Positions 49,925 through 59,697 of a DNA stretch of 64,000 nt are shown here, piece by piece (within the stretch, counting starts at the first letter, position 1; each line of letters starts with the position of its first letter). A program made the position numbers and the translations under genes. Under the pieces are notes generated by a model. The model saw only the letters and a list, made by a program, of their open reading frames with translations. It did not search any database and was not told where the DNA came from. This DNA is from Holzapfeliella saturejae (GTDB lineage: Bacteria; Bacillota; Bacilli; Lactobacillales; Lactobacillaceae), in NCBI RefSeq assembly GCF_037546065.1, contig NZ_JAWMWG010000001.1:806001-870000 (forward strand), given 5' to 3'.

Positions 49925-51616
49925 ATGAGTTTTGATGGAACATTTATCCATAGTCTTTTGACTGAAATAAAACCCGAACTAGTAAATAGTAAAGTTTCAA
50001 AAGTTTATCAACCTTTTGAACACGAACTGGTGTTCGTATTCCGAATCAATCGACAAAATAAAAAATTGTTGATTTCTTCTAATCCACAATATAATCGTAT
50101 GAATTTAACTGATGAAAAATTCACAAATCCAACTGTTCCCCCTACTTTTGCGATGGTTTTAAGAAAGCATCTGGAAGGTAGTTTCTTATTTAAAATTGAA
50201 CAAGTTGGCAATGACAGAATTGTTAATTTTTACTTTTTAACTCGTAATGAATATGGCGATGAAGAAGAATTAGTTTTATCTGCAGAATTTATGGGACGTC
50301 ATAGTAACATTATTTTATATAGTAAACGTACTAATAAAATAATTGATTTAATCAAGCGAATTGCACCTGATAAAAACCGTGCTCGCTTACTATTACCTAA
50401 AGCAGATTATGAACTTCCCCCTTTAACTGATCAGCAAAATCCGTTCGAACTTTCATTGGAACAATTCAACGAATCAATAAAAAATGATGATGAGTTCTCA
50501 ACTTTAAGTGGGTTGAGTGGCCAGACTAAAAATGAACTACGTTTATGGTTTGACCAACGTGGCAAATCTTACCAAGAGTTCACGGCCTTTTTTGCTCAAT
50601 TTAATTCACCTAAAGCAACTGAAATGATAGTCAATGGCAAAACTTCTTTTGCTCCTATTCCCCCTCTTAATAGCGATAGTTATGATGAAATTATCAATTA
50701 TCCCTCATTGAGTGACTTGATAGCTAACTTTTATCAAAGAAAAGCTAATAGTGAATGGGTTAAACAACGGTCATCTCATGTTGATACTTTAACGAAAAAT
50801 CAAATTAAAAAGTTAAAGAAAAAAATTAAGGCCTTAATCAAGCAACAAGATCAAGCCGAAAATTCAGAAGATTATCGTATCAAGGGTGAATTGCTGACGA
50901 CTTATCTTCATGAAGTTAAACCTGGTATGACACAAATTGAACTACCTAATTATTATGATGAAAATAATGGTCTTATCAAGATTAACTTAAAACCAGAATT
51001 AACACCATCGAAAAATTCACAATGGTATTTTTCTAAATATCAAAAGTTACGTAATTCAATCAAATATGTTCAAGAACAATTAGACATTGCCCGTTCTGAA
51101 TTGAACTATTTCCAAGGAATCGAAGAAAACTTACGAATTGCAACACCTAATGATATTGAACAAATTGTTCAAGAATTGCGTGAACAAGGTTATCTGAAGA
51201 AGAATCGTAAACAACAAAAAACACGTAACCATAAAAAGTTATCTGAACAAGATATTACCAAATATCAAAGCTCTGAAGGCACGCCAATTTTAGTTGGTAA
51301 AAATAATTTCCAAAATGAATGGCTAACTTTCAAAAAAGCTCAGAAAAAACAATATTGGTTCCACGTTAAAGATATTCCGGGATCACATGTTATTCTACAA
51401 ACAACTGAACCAACAGATACTGAAATTCAAGAAGCTGCTGAAGTTGCATCCTATTATTCAAAAGCGCAAAATTCTGCCCATGTTCAAGTTGATTATGTGG
51501 AAGTTAAACGTGTTAAAAAACCAAATGGTGTTAAACCTGGATTTGTTATTTACACAGGACAAAACTCAATTGAAGTAACACCTGAAGCTAAGAAATTAGA
51601 TCAAATGAAACTTTAA
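49925..51616 (+). CDS. rqcH: Ribosome quality-control protein RqcH (NFACT/FbpA family)
   Basis: A 563-residue protein of the NEMF/Rqc2 family. NFACT-N domain at about 1-175 (MSFDGTFIHSLLTEIKPELV), HhH region, paired coiled coils (about 270-430, KKLKKKIKALIKQQDQAENS) and the NFACT-R domain at about 445-560 (KKQYWFHVKDIPGSHVILQT). Bacterial RqcH recruits tRNA-Ala to obstructed 50S subunits and adds alanine tails that mark stalled peptides for degradation; older annotations call it fibronectin-binding. Start ATG 49925 follows TGGAGG. Confidence 0.94.
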   Translation: MSFDGTFIHSLLTEIKPELVNSKVSKVYQPFEHELVFVFRINRQNKKLLISSNPQYNRMNLTDEKFTNPTVPPTFAMVLRKHLEGSFLFKIEQVGNDRIVNFYFLTRNEYGDEEELVLSAEFMGRHSNIILYSKRTNKIIDLIKRIAPDKNRARLLLPKADYELPPLTDQQNPFELSLEQFNESIKNDDEFSTLSGLSGQTKNELRLWFDQRGKSYQEFTAFFAQFNSPKATEMIVNGKTSFAPIPPLNSDSYDEIINYPSLSDLIANFYQRKANSEWVKQRSSHVDTLTKNQIKKLKKKIKALIKQQDQAENSEDYRIKGELLTTYLHEVKPGMTQIELPNYYDENNGLIKINLKPELTPSKNSQWYFSKYQKLRNSIKYVQEQLDIARSELNYFQGIEENLRIATPNDIEQIVQELREQGYLKKNRKQQKTRNHKKLSEQDITKYQSSEGTPILVGKNNFQNEWLTFKKAQKKQYWFHVKDIPGSHVILQTTEPTDTEIQEAAEVASYYSKAQNSAHVQVDYVEVKRVKKPNGVKPGFVIYTGQNSIEVTPEAKKLDQMKL

Positions 51617-51627
51617 TAACTAAATAC

Positions 51628-51669
51628 AAAAGAATGCTTTTGAGGTTAAATCTCAAAGCATTCTTTTAT
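51628..51669 (+). terminator. Terminator after rqcH
   Basis: AAAAGAATGCTTTTGAG, loop GTTAAAT, CTCAAAGCATTCTTTT. Confidence 0.9.
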
Positions 51670-51703
51670 GTTTTAGCTAGAAATTTAAGAATAGGTAGAT
51701 TTT

Positions 51704-53488
51704 ATGAAAAAATTTTTTCCGGCAAAAGTAATGATTTTCATTTATTTACTACTTGCTATTTTGACAACTTTTTATATTTACAGTATGAGTCAAAACTCAT
51801 TAATGTATGGCGATGACCTGCGATTTCATCTCTCTAGAGCTTATGAAATTGCTCAAAATAATGGTCAATTCTCTTATATTAACACCCATACTTTTGGGTC
51901 TTTAGGAAATATGATCACAGCATTTTACCCTAGTTTTTTGCTGTATCCGTTGGCCTTTGGCTTATGGTTAACTCATGATTTTGTGCTAAGTACTTACCTT
52001 TTTTTAGGTATTGTAAACTTTATAACTCTGTTAATAGCTGATTATAGTTTTCGCCGAGCTTTTGACGGGAAAAAATGGCGAAATCTAGGTGCGATAACTT
52101 TTGCTACCTTATATTACTTTGCTAATTATCGAATGAATAATATTTACATTCGATTTGATTTAGGCGAATTATTAGCTCAAGCTTTTTTACCAGCTGTAAT
52201 TGGTGGTTTAGTCCTATTTTTGACTAATAAAAGTAAGAGCCGAAGAATTAATTGGCTTCTTGTTTTTGGATTTACAGGAGTTGCATTTAGTCACTTACTC
52301 AGTATCATTTTAGTTGTTATAACCCTTTTTATACTTCTAACTGCTCAATTTTGTCACTTAGTTTATCAACATCAAAAAGGAAAGATTAAAGAGTCAAAAT
52401 TACGTAACTTTGTGATTACGATTGCGAAAAATACAGGACTTTTACTACTATTAACTAGTGTCACTTGGCTTCCACTTATTTCACATATGTTAGTCCTTCG
52501 TGATACGTTAACAATGTCTTTTGATCAGGGTGAAGTTTATAAAAGTCTGGATATCATAAGCTTTGCCCAGAGAAATTTAGATGGTAGTTACTTTTACAAT
52601 GGTTGGCTTTTGATATTACTTTTACTAATTCCCCTCTTGATACTTTTCAAAAAACAACTTCCCTTTTGGGCTAAAAGTTTTAGTCTTTTTAGTTTGATGA
52701 TGCTACTGGTTCAAACAACACTATTGCCAATTGATAAAATCATCCCGATTTTAGCTAAAAAACTTCAATTTTCATGGCGTTTCAATGAGCTTTACTTCAT
52801 TATGGTTATTTGGTTAACTTGTTGGTTCATTTTTAGTTACATACCTCAAAGTAATTTAGGTCAATACTGGTATGGATTTAAAAAACGAGAATTCTTTTAT
52901 ACAGCAACAGTGCTATTGCTAGCCTTTACTAGCGTGAATGTGATTAATCATTGGTATAGCGTCTCTGAAAATTATGCCCAAACGCTTAGCAAGCCGACTT
53001 CTATGCGTAAAAAATTAGATAATAGTAATCTTGCTCAAGAATTAGCTGTACAACCTTATGTTCTGGATTATTTACCTAAGAGAACAAAAACCGTTATCAA
53101 CGATTTGAAAAAACAAATGGTGATAGGTACTCAGGAAACAAAATTATCTCAGACTCATCATACCGACTACACAACAACATTGACACGTCAGCCTAATGAG
53201 TTGATTTTTAACTTAGATGGTGATAGACCTCAAGTTGAGTATCTGTTTTTACCCGTTATCGCTTATAATCATAATTATCGTATCTCAGTTAACCATCAAG
53301 AAGTTAGCTTTGATATTAGTCAAGAACATGTCCCCTACATTAAAAATCCTACCGATAAAACGATTGAAATTAGTATCAAATACGTCCCTGCTTGGTATGA
53401 CTTTTTAGGACAGTTAACTTTCTTAATAACAATTATGGGGATTGTTATTTTTAAAACTAAAACCTATCTAAACAAAAAAACCTTATAG
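51704..53488 (+). CDS. Multi-pass membrane protein, GT-C glycosyltransferase-like
   Basis: A 594-residue protein with about twelve transmembrane helices, starting with VMIFIYLLLAILTTFYIYSM. The first extracellular loop has YGDDLRFHLSRAYEIAQNNG, an acidic pair where GT-C enzymes such as YfhO-like proteins have their catalytic acids, and NNIYIRFDLGELLAQAF is also reminiscent of that fold. A soluble C-terminal part (about 460-565) looks beta-rich. It may transfer a sugar to a wall polymer or lipid, but donor and acceptor are unknown. No ribosome-binding site of note except GGTAG before ATG 51704. Confidence 0.7.
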   Translation: MKKFFPAKVMIFIYLLLAILTTFYIYSMSQNSLMYGDDLRFHLSRAYEIAQNNGQFSYINTHTFGSLGNMITAFYPSFLLYPLAFGLWLTHDFVLSTYLFLGIVNFITLLIADYSFRRAFDGKKWRNLGAITFATLYYFANYRMNNIYIRFDLGELLAQAFLPAVIGGLVLFLTNKSKSRRINWLLVFGFTGVAFSHLLSIILVVITLFILLTAQFCHLVYQHQKGKIKESKLRNFVITIAKNTGLLLLLTSVTWLPLISHMLVLRDTLTMSFDQGEVYKSLDIISFAQRNLDGSYFYNGWLLILLLLIPLLILFKKQLPFWAKSFSLFSLMMLLVQTTLLPIDKIIPILAKKLQFSWRFNELYFIMVIWLTCWFIFSYIPQSNLGQYWYGFKKREFFYTATVLLLAFTSVNVINHWYSVSENYAQTLSKPTSMRKKLDNSNLAQELAVQPYVLDYLPKRTKTVINDLKKQMVIGTQETKLSQTHHTDYTTTLTRQPNELIFNLDGDRPQVEYLFLPVIAYNHNYRISVNHQEVSFDISQEHVPYIKNPTDKTIEISIKYVPAWYDFLGQLTFLITIMGIVIFKTKTYLNKKTL

Positions 53489-53508
53489 CTAAGCTATAAG
53501 GTTTTTTA
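53474..53508. terminator. Bidirectional terminator between the GT-C-like gene and carB
   Basis: AAAAACCTTATAGC, loop TAA, GCTATAAGGTTTTTT between convergent genes. Confidence 0.9.
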
Positions 53509-56500
53509 CATGGGTTGTGTGGTTAGTGCTTGAGATTCAAGAACTTCTAAAATATATTCTGCTGATTGCAAACGAGAAAACACAGGAATATGGTGTGTTA
53601 ATGCTGCATCTCGAATCTTGATAGCAGCACGATTAACAGGTTCAGAGAAATTAGTAGTATTAATCACCATATTAACGTGATTAGCAATAATCTTGTTAAT
53701 TAATGACGGATTACCACCTTGAAGTTTTGCGACCACACGAACGGTTATTCCCTGTTCAGCTAAGTAGTCTGCAGTTCCTTCAGTTGCAATTAACTTAAAC
53801 CCTAGCCGACGAAATCTTTGAGCTAAATTAATTGCCTTATCTTTATCTTCATCATTAACAGAGATAAAGACTGTTCCGTAACTAGGAATTTTGAGCCCTG
53901 CACCTTCATATCCTTTATAAAGCGCTTTTGGTAACTCTGTATCACGTCCCATGACAAAGCCACTCGCTTTCATAACGGAATCAAAAATATCCTCACCTGT
54001 AAAACCAAGTCTTGAAAAGACAGGCATTTTAACGTGAATTAATTGGTTGTTAGACCAAATATCTTCCAGAAACCCTAAATCTTTGATTTTTTCACCTAAT
54101 AAGACTTTGGTTGCAATCTGAGATAGATTTTTCTTAAGTGATTTAGATAAGAAAGCTACATTATGACCAGCATAATTCTTGACTTGTAGCACATATACAG
54201 TATCTTGTTGAATTAAAAAGTGAATATTCAAAAATCCTTTTGCCTTTAGATTTTTAGCTAAAGCAATTGTCATATCTCGAATTTGTCGCTGATGAGTTGA
54301 AGATAAATTTTGAGGGTTAAAAACAGCAATTGAGTCACTGGCATGACTCCCTGACTGTTCTAAATGTTCAATAATACCCGGAATCGTAACTTGTTCCCCA
54401 TCACTAATGGCTGTTACTTCATACTTGTGGCCTTCAATAAATCGACTAATCGAAATATCTGAAACATCTGATTCTTTAAGATATTGTTCAAGTGCTTCTT
54501 TTTCAAACACAACAGCAGACTTACGGACTTTATGTGCTCTTTTACCACCAATTAGTAATGGATAGCCAACTTCTTCAGCAAAATTAATGGCAACAGAATT
54601 GTGGCTAGTCGTTAATCCCGAAACACCTGGAAAACCTAGTTCATTAAGTAATTGACTAAAGTTTTGCTTTTGTCCGACAAGATCGTTAATTTCTTCACTT
54701 CCACCAAGGACTTGCAGGTTATTTTGTTGTAATACTGGGAGCAACTGCGTAGCCATTTTACCGCTAAATTGCGTTAAAACATATTGAGGTGATTCAATAT
54801 TAGCAATTTCTAAAATGTTTTCTAATGTAACAGCCTCAAAGTATAAGCGGTCCACTAATTGATAATCGGCACTAATCGATTCAGAATTATTGGTTAACAA
54901 CACTGTCCGATAGCCTTTTGCTTTGATTTCTTGAATAGCATTGTAAAGCATATAGTCGAATTCAGAGTTTTGTGAAATTTGAAACGGACTTAATCCAATA
55001 ATCAAGATAGTAGGTTGTGCTTTATCAAAAGGAACAATTTCATTTCTTGCTTGATAAGCATGAAAAACGGCGTTATTGTAGGTTGGATAAAATCCTGCCG
55101 TAGATTCAATATAAAGTCCACTTGGAATGATTTGGTTTTGGTGTCTAAATTGATGCACTTTTTGTTCTGAACATTGCCACAATTTAGCAATGATAACATC
55201 AGCAATCCCTCGATGCTTAGCTTTGTTTAAGACACCTGAATCAAATGGATTTTCAAGAACTTCTTCTAATAAGTTTGTCAGCCTAGCAAATTTTTCAAGA
55301 TAAGTTGGATGAATTCGAGTGTAAGTATGAATGTCTTGTAGTGTGAATCCCTTGTGAAAAGCGGCTAAAATAATAAAAATCAAATTTTCATTTGGGTGCG
55401 ATAGCTGTTTGATTAACTCTTTTTCAGATAAATTAGCAAAAAATTTGAAATTCAAGACCTTTGAAACTTGATTTGTCGCTAAAACAGCCTGCATTAAAGC
55501 AGCATCAAAATTACGCCCAATTCCCACACTTTCACCACTAGAGTGCATTTTATTATTTAATAAATAATGGTTCTCTCCTAAGTCTGCAAAAGACCACATC
55601 GGTATTTTGACACTCACAGCATCTAATACTGGCTCAATTGCCGCACTGAGTTTTGTTGCTGGATTAATGATTTTATCTAATGTGTATCCCAAAACTAACT
55701 TAGCTAAGATATAGCCAATGTTATAACCTGTTGTCCGATAAGCCAGTAAATTGCTGCGAGTAACTCTTGGGTAAATGCCAATTACTCTAAATCTTAACTT
55801 GTCTGTTAGCGGTTTAACTGCAAAACGGACACTGACAATACCAACAATTTCAAGTGAATCAATGATCTTTTTAGTATATCGTCTTAGAACTTGAACTTTA
55901 TGATCATTGAGTGTTTGAATAGGTGAAACACTAATAGCATCTCCAGCATTAACTCCTGCTGGATTAATATTTTCAGCGTAATTTAAGACAACCATTTGTC
56001 CTTTACTATCACGAACAGCATCAATTGTATACTCTGTATAATCTGATAAGTCTTCTTGCACTTCATAAGAATTTTGCAAGCTCGTTTCTTTGCGTCGTTC
56101 TTCTTTGATAATCGTTCGCAATTCTTCAGCATTATTTAAATGTCTAAACCCTAAATGGGCATCGTATTTCTCAGGTTTTAAGACAATCGGAAAGTTTATT
56201 TCTTCAATTCGCTCTTCTAAGTTGTTATCTCTAGGGAAAAGTCGTTGTTTTTGGGTGACAAAAATACCAGCCTCATGCAACGCTGTATTAAAATCATACT
56301 TATTTTGTGTGAACTTAAGTGTTTGGATAGGCAATGATAGTAATTTAATGGATAGCTCATCTAAAATGCCATCTTCATATAACTCATAAGCCATTTTCAT
56401 ACCGACTTTACTTCCAAAGATTGAAACAATGGCGTCAGGTTCTTCCATTCGAATAATACGCTTCAAAAAGTCCTTAGTCATCGGTTCTAAATAAACTGTG

Positions 56501-56682
56501 ACGTTCTCATCGTGATCAGTAGCGACTGTAGCAGGATTAGGGTTGATAATAACAATTTGTTTATCTTCTTCTTGAAATGACTTAATTGCTTGTTTTGTAA
56601 TGAGGTCAAATTCCGCAATTTCTCCCACAATACTAGGACCAGAACCTAAGATTAATATTTTTTTGATACTATTACTAAACAT
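53506..56682 (-). CDS. carB: Carbamoyl-phosphate synthase large-subunit homologue with lost catalytic motifs
   Basis: A 1058-residue, uninterrupted CarB-length protein with the family order: carboxy-phosphate half (1-400), oligomerisation region (400-550), carbamoyl-phosphate half (550-935) and MGS-like allosteric domain (935-1050). Compared with the family, key motifs are replaced. In half 1 the glycine-rich loop RPAFTLGGTGGG reads KPEKYDAHLGFR (169-180), LGGQTGLN reads FGSKVGMK (89-96) and the metal-binding EVNPR is GIYPR (302-306). In half 2 YGGQTP is FSGKMA (639-644), RPSYVLGGR is lost near 711-720, and EVNPRAAR is QVKNYAGH (833-840). The allosteric domain still has the TEGTADYLAEQGI-type ligand loop. 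It overlaps carA by 8 bases. Catalysis of the normal reaction is very unlikely; a structural or regulatory role, or a new activity, is an inference. Confidence 0.9.
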   Translation of the reverse strand: MFSNSIKKILILGSGPSIVGEIAEFDLITKQAIKSFQEEDKQIVIINPNPATVATDHDENVTVYLEPMTKDFLKRIIRMEEPDAIVSIFGSKVGMKMAYELYEDGILDELSIKLLSLPIQTLKFTQNKYDFNTALHEAGIFVTQKQRLFPRDNNLEERIEEINFPIVLKPEKYDAHLGFRHLNNAEELRTIIKEERRKETSLQNSYEVQEDLSDYTEYTIDAVRDSKGQMVVLNYAENINPAGVNAGDAISVSPIQTLNDHKVQVLRRYTKKIIDSLEIVGIVSVRFAVKPLTDKLRFRVIGIYPRVTRSNLLAYRTTGYNIGYILAKLVLGYTLDKIINPATKLSAAIEPVLDAVSVKIPMWSFADLGENHYLLNNKMHSSGESVGIGRNFDAALMQAVLATNQVSKVLNFKFFANLSEKELIKQLSHPNENLIFIILAAFHKGFTLQDIHTYTRIHPTYLEKFARLTNLLEEVLENPFDSGVLNKAKHRGIADVIIAKLWQCSEQKVHQFRHQNQIIPSGLYIESTAGFYPTYNNAVFHAYQARNEIVPFDKAQPTILIIGLSPFQISQNSEFDYMLYNAIQEIKAKGYRTVLLTNNSESISADYQLVDRLYFEAVTLENILEIANIESPQYVLTQFSGKMATQLLPVLQQNNLQVLGGSEEINDLVGQKQNFSQLLNELGFPGVSGLTTSHNSVAINFAEEVGYPLLIGGKRAHKVRKSAVVFEKEALEQYLKESDVSDISISRFIEGHKYEVTAISDGEQVTIPGIIEHLEQSGSHASDSIAVFNPQNLSSTHQRQIRDMTIALAKNLKAKGFLNIHFLIQQDTVYVLQVKNYAGHNVAFLSKSLKKNLSQIATKVLLGEKIKDLGFLEDIWSNNQLIHVKMPVFSRLGFTGEDIFDSVMKASGFVMGRDTELPKALYKGYEGAGLKIPSYGTVFISVNDEDKDKAINLAQRFRRLGFKLIATEGTADYLAEQGITVRVVAKLQGGNPSLINKIIANHVNMVINTTNFSEPVNRAAIKIRDAALTHHIPVFSRLQSAEYILEVLESQALTTQPM

Positions 56683-57757
56683 TCTTTTGTTCCTCCATCA
56701 ATCTCAAAAAGTCATCCAAAATTACAACCGCTTCTTTTGTTCCAGGTGCAGCTTCTGGGTTAAAAGCCACTGCTAATAGCGGCATATCTTGCAATTCATA
56801 GCCCGCAATATAGTGATGATGCAACTCATAATAAACTTCTTTGAAGTCATAATCGTCTAGTCGTTTATCAGCTTGAACTAACTGTTGCACATTCATTGAT
56901 GTTTGCTTCAATTTTTGGGTTTTGTTTTGATCAATGATTGGGAAGTTCGTACCGTAAAACCCAATACGTGTCCTGTCTGTTAAGGATAGTCCTAGAAGTT
57001 CAGATGTCACTAAAAATCCCAGCCCAATCGCCATGACAGGTACTTTCCCCATTAACGATTCAACTACAGGCTTAATGGCAGAAACGTCTTTTAGATGTCC
57101 TGGACCATTTGAAATAATCACACCATCAGGGTTTAAACTTAAAATTTCTTCTAATTTAGTATTAAAAGGCAATACTAACGTATTAATATTTCTAAGTGAC
57201 AGTTCCCGTAATAATGAGTGCTTGATTCCTAAATCTAAGACAATTACAGTTTTCCCTACATTAGGCGCAGCATAAGCTTGTTTAGTTGACACCATTGAAG
57301 CTAAGTTTTTAGGCAAAACCAAAGCTTTGATTTGATCAAATGCATGTTGATCATTGGCATCCATAAAACTTGCTTTTTTAACATTTTGGCGTGTGATTTT
57401 ACGAACTAAGCTCCTTGTATCAACATTATACAAACCAGGAATATTCTTTTCTTTTAGGAAGGCATCTAGATTAAATAGATCGTTATGAATTCCTTGATTA
57501 TAATCCAATTGATTAATAACGACACCTTTAACTGTTGGGTCAATCGATTCATAATCAATTGCAGAAATTCCGGCATTCCCTAAAATTGGCGTTGTAAAAA
57601 CCAAAATACGACCACTGTTTGTTGGGTCAGTGATCGCTTCTTGGTAGCCATAATTACTAGTTTGAAAAGTTAGTTCACCAGTTGTAGTGACTGCTGAACC
57701 AAATCTGATTCCAGAGTAGTAAGTACCATCTTCTAAAATCAAATAACGTTTATCCAT
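56675..57757 (-). CDS. carA: Carbamoyl-phosphate synthase small-subunit homologue with inactive glutaminase site
   Basis: A 360-residue CarA-length protein. The N-terminal domain is well kept (RYLILEDGTYYSGIRFG, NYGYQEAITDPTNSGRILVF, GLYNVDTRSLVRKITRQNVK). In the class I amidotransferase domain the nucleophile motif GICLGHQ reads AIGLGFL, so the catalytic Cys is G245; the SQNHGYA segment is replaced (TSMNVQQ), and the catalytic His of FHPE is N333 (FNPEAAPG), leaving only the Glu. Such a protein cannot release ammonia from glutamine by the known mechanism. It is the third gene of pyrR-pyrP-carA-carB and starts 14 bases after pyrP. Absence of stops and frameshifts argues for selection on some function. 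Confidence 0.9.
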   Translation of the reverse strand: MDKRYLILEDGTYYSGIRFGSAVTTTGELTFQTSNYGYQEAITDPTNSGRILVFTTPILGNAGISAIDYESIDPTVKGVVINQLDYNQGIHNDLFNLDAFLKEKNIPGLYNVDTRSLVRKITRQNVKKASFMDANDQHAFDQIKALVLPKNLASMVSTKQAYAAPNVGKTVIVLDLGIKHSLLRELSLRNINTLVLPFNTKLEEILSLNPDGVIISNGPGHLKDVSAIKPVVESLMGKVPVMAIGLGFLVTSELLGLSLTDRTRIGFYGTNFPIIDQNKTQKLKQTSMNVQQLVQADKRLDDYDFKEVYYELHHHYIAGYELQDMPLLAVAFNPEAAPGTKEAVVILDDFLRLMEEQKNV

Positions 57758-57771
57758 TTTTTGAGCCTACT

Positions 57772-59037
57772 TTACTTTTTAGATTCGATATCTTTCGGTA
57801 ATACTAAGTTTAATGCAATACCAATAACAGTTGCAACTGTTAAACCTGAAAAACTTAGTTGAGGGTTTAATTGTAACATAGCATCTCCTACCCCAATAAC
57901 CAAAATGGATGAAGCAATCATCAAATTGCGACGGTTATTAAAGTCTGTTTTATTTTCAACTAAGATGCGAAGACCACTTGAAGCAATAACTCCAAATAGC
58001 AAGAAGCTAACGCCTCCTAAAACGCTACCAGGGATGCTTTGAATTAGTGCTGATAATTTACCGATAAAGCTAAACAAAATTGCAAATACGGCTGCACCAA
58101 TTAAAACATACACGGAATGAATTTTAGTAATTGCCATTACTCCGATATTTTCACCATAACTGGTGATTGCAGGTCCACCTACTAGTCCAGAAACAATAGA
58201 TGCTGCACCATCACCTACAAGCGTACGATCTAAACCAGGTTTTTTGAAGAAGTTACGACCGGTTAAATCATTTAAGACCATAATATGTCCCATGTGTTCT
58301 GTCATCGTCACAAAAGCAATCGGTGCCATTCCTAAAATAGCTCCCCAGTTAATGCTAGGATGACTATTAACGAACAAGACTTCAAAATTAGGAACTTGGA
58401 ACCAGTTGGCATTCATTACGGGTGTAAAATCAACTAATCCGACAAGTAGCGAAAGAATATATCCACAGACAATACCTAATAATACAGCAATTTGACTAAT
58501 AAAACCTTTGCCAAAAATGGTAAAACCAATAGTTAAAAGTAACGTAGCAATCGCTACCGCAAAAGACTTCACATCATAATTATTATTCACCATTGTCGCT
58601 TGCTTGGCTGCACTTGAGGCTAATGATAGCCCAATCGCAATGACAATTGGCCCCACTACGATAGCTGGAAGTGCTTTATCAACCCAATCATAACCTATAA
58701 AATGAATAACTAATGCAATAATCAAGTAAACCACACCAACAGCGATGATTCCTTGAGAAACCCCACCATATCCAGCAGTTTTCATAAGGGATGCCATCAC
58801 CGTAATAAAGGCAAAGCTAGACCCCATATAAAGAGGAACTTGACCTTTGGTAATCAATAAGTGAAGTAAAGTCCCTACTCCTGAAGCAAATAGGGCAATT
58901 CCTGGATTTAACCCAACTAAAATCGGCACTAATACTGTAGCACCAAACATAGCGAATAAGTGTTGCATAGATAAGAAAATTCCTTTAAAAAAGGATGGCT
59001 TATCGAAAATATCTAATACCGGTTTTTCGTTCTTCAT
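57772..59037 (-). CDS. pyrP: Uracil permease
   Basis: A 421-residue nucleobase-cation symporter of the UraA/PyrP family with about 14 membrane segments. The signature region is visible: MGSSFAFITVMASLM, MAPIAFVTMTEHMGHIMVLN with the substrate-binding Glu, and GGPAITSYGENIGVMAIT with the second Glu. Import of uracil supplies the UMP salvage pathway. ATG 59037 follows GGAGGG on the minus strand, 22 bases after pyrR, so expression is under the PyrR attenuator. Confidence 0.95.
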   Translation of the reverse strand: MKNEKPVLDIFDKPSFFKGIFLSMQHLFAMFGATVLVPILVGLNPGIALFASGVGTLLHLLITKGQVPLYMGSSFAFITVMASLMKTAGYGGVSQGIIAVGVVYLIIALVIHFIGYDWVDKALPAIVVGPIVIAIGLSLASSAAKQATMVNNNYDVKSFAVAIATLLLTIGFTIFGKGFISQIAVLLGIVCGYILSLLVGLVDFTPVMNANWFQVPNFEVLFVNSHPSINWGAILGMAPIAFVTMTEHMGHIMVLNDLTGRNFFKKPGLDRTLVGDGAASIVSGLVGGPAITSYGENIGVMAITKIHSVYVLIGAAVFAILFSFIGKLSALIQSIPGSVLGGVSFLLFGVIASSGLRILVENKTDFNNRRNLMIASSILVIGVGDAMLQLNPQLSFSGLTVATVIGIALNLVLPKDIESKK

Positions 59038-59059
59038 CGTAACCCTCCATAAAAAGTCA

Positions 59060-59566
59060 TTAGTTCAAGATAACGGCTTGTGTATCACCTAATTGTAGTT
59101 GGACATGTTCATTGATAGCTGTTGGAATATTTTTACCGATAAAATCAGGTCTAATTGGTAATTCACGGTGACCTCTATCCACTAGTACTGCTAAACAAAT
59201 TCTTTTGGCACGTCCAATTTCAGATACACTATCTAAGGCCGCACGAATTGTACGTCCTGAAAATAAAACATCATCAATCAAAATAACGGTTTTATTTTCA
59301 ATTGCTTCTTTAGGAATATCATTAGTCACATCTTCTTGACGGTCATCGTCACGGTGCTTTCTAACATCTAAATCATAAAGGTTAATTTTAGTTTCAGGAT
59401 TATTTTGTTCAAGAAGCTGAGCTACTGTTTTGGCTAGTGATTCGCCTCTGCTCTTAATTCCTAATAAAGTTAATTCATCAGGGTTTTGTAGTTTTTCGAT
59501 AATTTCATAACTAATACGTGTTAGTGAACGTTTAATTTGATTTTGATCCATAATTTCTTTAGTCAT
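59060..59566 (-). CDS. pyrR: Bifunctional pyr operon regulator / uracil phosphoribosyltransferase PyrR
   Basis: A 168-residue PyrR. The PRPP-binding motif VILIDDVLFSGRTIRAAL and the basic RNA-binding stretch (DVRKHRDDDRQEDV) are present. With bound UMP, PyrR binds the leader RNA and promotes termination upstream of pyr genes. Start MTKEIMDQ at ATG 59566 follows AGAGGA; an in-frame ATG at 59593 lies in the terminator. It heads a reduced operon pyrR-pyrP-carA-carB. Confidence 0.95.
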   Translation of the reverse strand: MTKEIMDQNQIKRSLTRISYEIIEKLQNPDELTLLGIKSRGESLAKTVAQLLEQNNPETKINLYDLDVRKHRDDDRQEDVTNDIPKEAIENKTVILIDDVLFSGRTIRAALDSVSEIGRAKRICLAVLVDRGHRELPIRPDFIGKNIPTAINEHVQLQLGDTQAVILN

Positions 59567-59592
59567 TATGTTATTTTCCTCTCTTTTCCACA

Positions 59593-59628
59593 TAAAAAAG
59601 GACTCCGCAAAGCATGCGAAGTCCTTTT
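59593..59628 (-). terminator. Attenuator terminator before pyrR
   Basis: On the minus strand GGACTTCGCA, loop TGCTT region, TGCGGAGTCC, then six Ts, directly before the pyrR coding region. In Firmicutes this hairpin is used when PyrR-UMP is bound to the upstream loop. Confidence 0.85.
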
Positions 59629-59681
59629 GTTAGTTATCAGTCCATATAAAAATAGATAATAAACAATTGAGCAACTCCTTG

Positions 59682-59697
59682 AAGCTTCACAGAACTT
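59682..59697 (-). promoter_or_regulatory. Probable PyrR-binding loop in the pyr leader
   Basis: On the minus strand AAGTTCTGTGAAGCTT resembles the PyrR-binding anti-antiterminator loop (UCCnGnGAGGCU type), about 55 bases upstream of the attenuator. The match is imperfect, with AAG replacing AGG. Position between rluD and pyrR is the standard place for the first pyr attenuator. Confidence 0.6.
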
